Shown here one piece after another: positions 14,701-14,760 of a stretch of DNA of 14,760 nt. Every line of letters starts with the position of its first letter. Position 1 is the first letter of the stretch. The notes under the pieces were generated by a model. It searched no databases. It was not told the origin of the DNA and saw nothing but the letters and a program-made list of their open reading frames with translations. This DNA is from JBFWIL01 sp050256015. GTDB taxonomy: Bacteria; Bacteroidota; Bacteroidia; Bacteroidales; Prolixibacteraceae. The stretch covers positions 1 through 14,760 of the forward strand of contig JBFWIL010000038.1 in assembly GCA_050256015.1 (NCBI GenBank), written 5' to 3'. Made by a program: the position numbers and the translations under genes.

Positions 14701-14760
14701 CTATGCTAACACAATCTGTGCCATAAATTCTCCCTCGGCCACCACCTTATTGCCAACAAA
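14701..14760 (-). CDS. C-terminus of an LpxC-FabZ-type gene (partial)
   Basis: The minus strand is open from the window edge to a TAG at 14703-14701, giving the last 19 residues FVGNKVVAEGEFMAQIVLA. The VVAEGEFMAQI ending matches the C-terminus of FabZ-type 3-hydroxyacyl-ACP dehydratase. In Bacteroidota this domain is usually fused behind LpxC (UDP-3-O-acyl-GlcNAc deacetylase) and the gene lies just upstream of lpxA, as here. Only the dehydratase end is visible, so the fusion is inferred. A stand-alone fabZ cannot be excluded. Confidence 0.7.
   Translation of the reverse strand, partial: FVGNKVVAEGEFMAQIVLA

Overview
The window looks like chromosomal housekeeping DNA from a Bacteroidota (Bacteroidetes) bacterium, probably an anaerobe or microaerophile. 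Three things point this way. First, the end of an LpxC-FabZ fusion-type gene precedes lpxA. Second, promoters have the Bacteroidota form (TTG, about 20 nt, TAnnTTTG). Third, a eukaryotic-type (GH13_8-like) glycogen branching enzyme, a sufBCDS operon and a rubrerythrin are present. The phylum is inferred from protein style and gene order; no database search was possible.

Layout. Positions 14-2020 (minus) hold a 1,4-alpha-glucan branching enzyme. Positions 2021-2527 form an AT-rich gap with a frameshifted relic of a small HigA/XRE-type helix-turn-helix gene, followed by tRNA-Gly(CCC) on the minus strand. Positions 2805-4918 (plus) carry a promoter and a two-gene unit: a Tat-exported aldo/keto reductase with two C-terminal 4Fe-4S motifs, then a secreted DUF6599-like protein. 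Its end overlaps by 4 nt the end of a convergent minus-strand unit, sufE - sufT-like (DUF59) - queG (6709 to 4915). A rubrerythrin gene (plus, 6951-7526) then sits between sufE and the main minus-strand operon sufB-sufC-sufD-sufS (12464 to 7612). thiL (plus, 12608-13648) diverges from sufB across a compact region where both promoters overlap. lpxA (minus, 13777-14559) and the last 19 codons of an LpxC-FabZ-type gene (14701-14760) close the window.

How the genes work together. The core is a complete SUF iron-sulfur assembly set: SufS and SufE mobilise sulfur from cysteine, SufBCD is the scaffold, and the SufT-like protein helps maturation. It is interleaved with likely Fe-S or iron clients: QueG (two 4Fe-4S clusters), rubrerythrin (diiron plus rubredoxin iron, peroxide defence) and the Fe-S aldo/keto reductase. 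I saw no CRISPR array, prophage or intact mobile element. The most unusual items are the putative exported Fe-S reductase/DUF6599 pair, the rubrerythrin splitting the suf cluster, and several inverted repeats placed at the promoters of these iron-sulfur genes.
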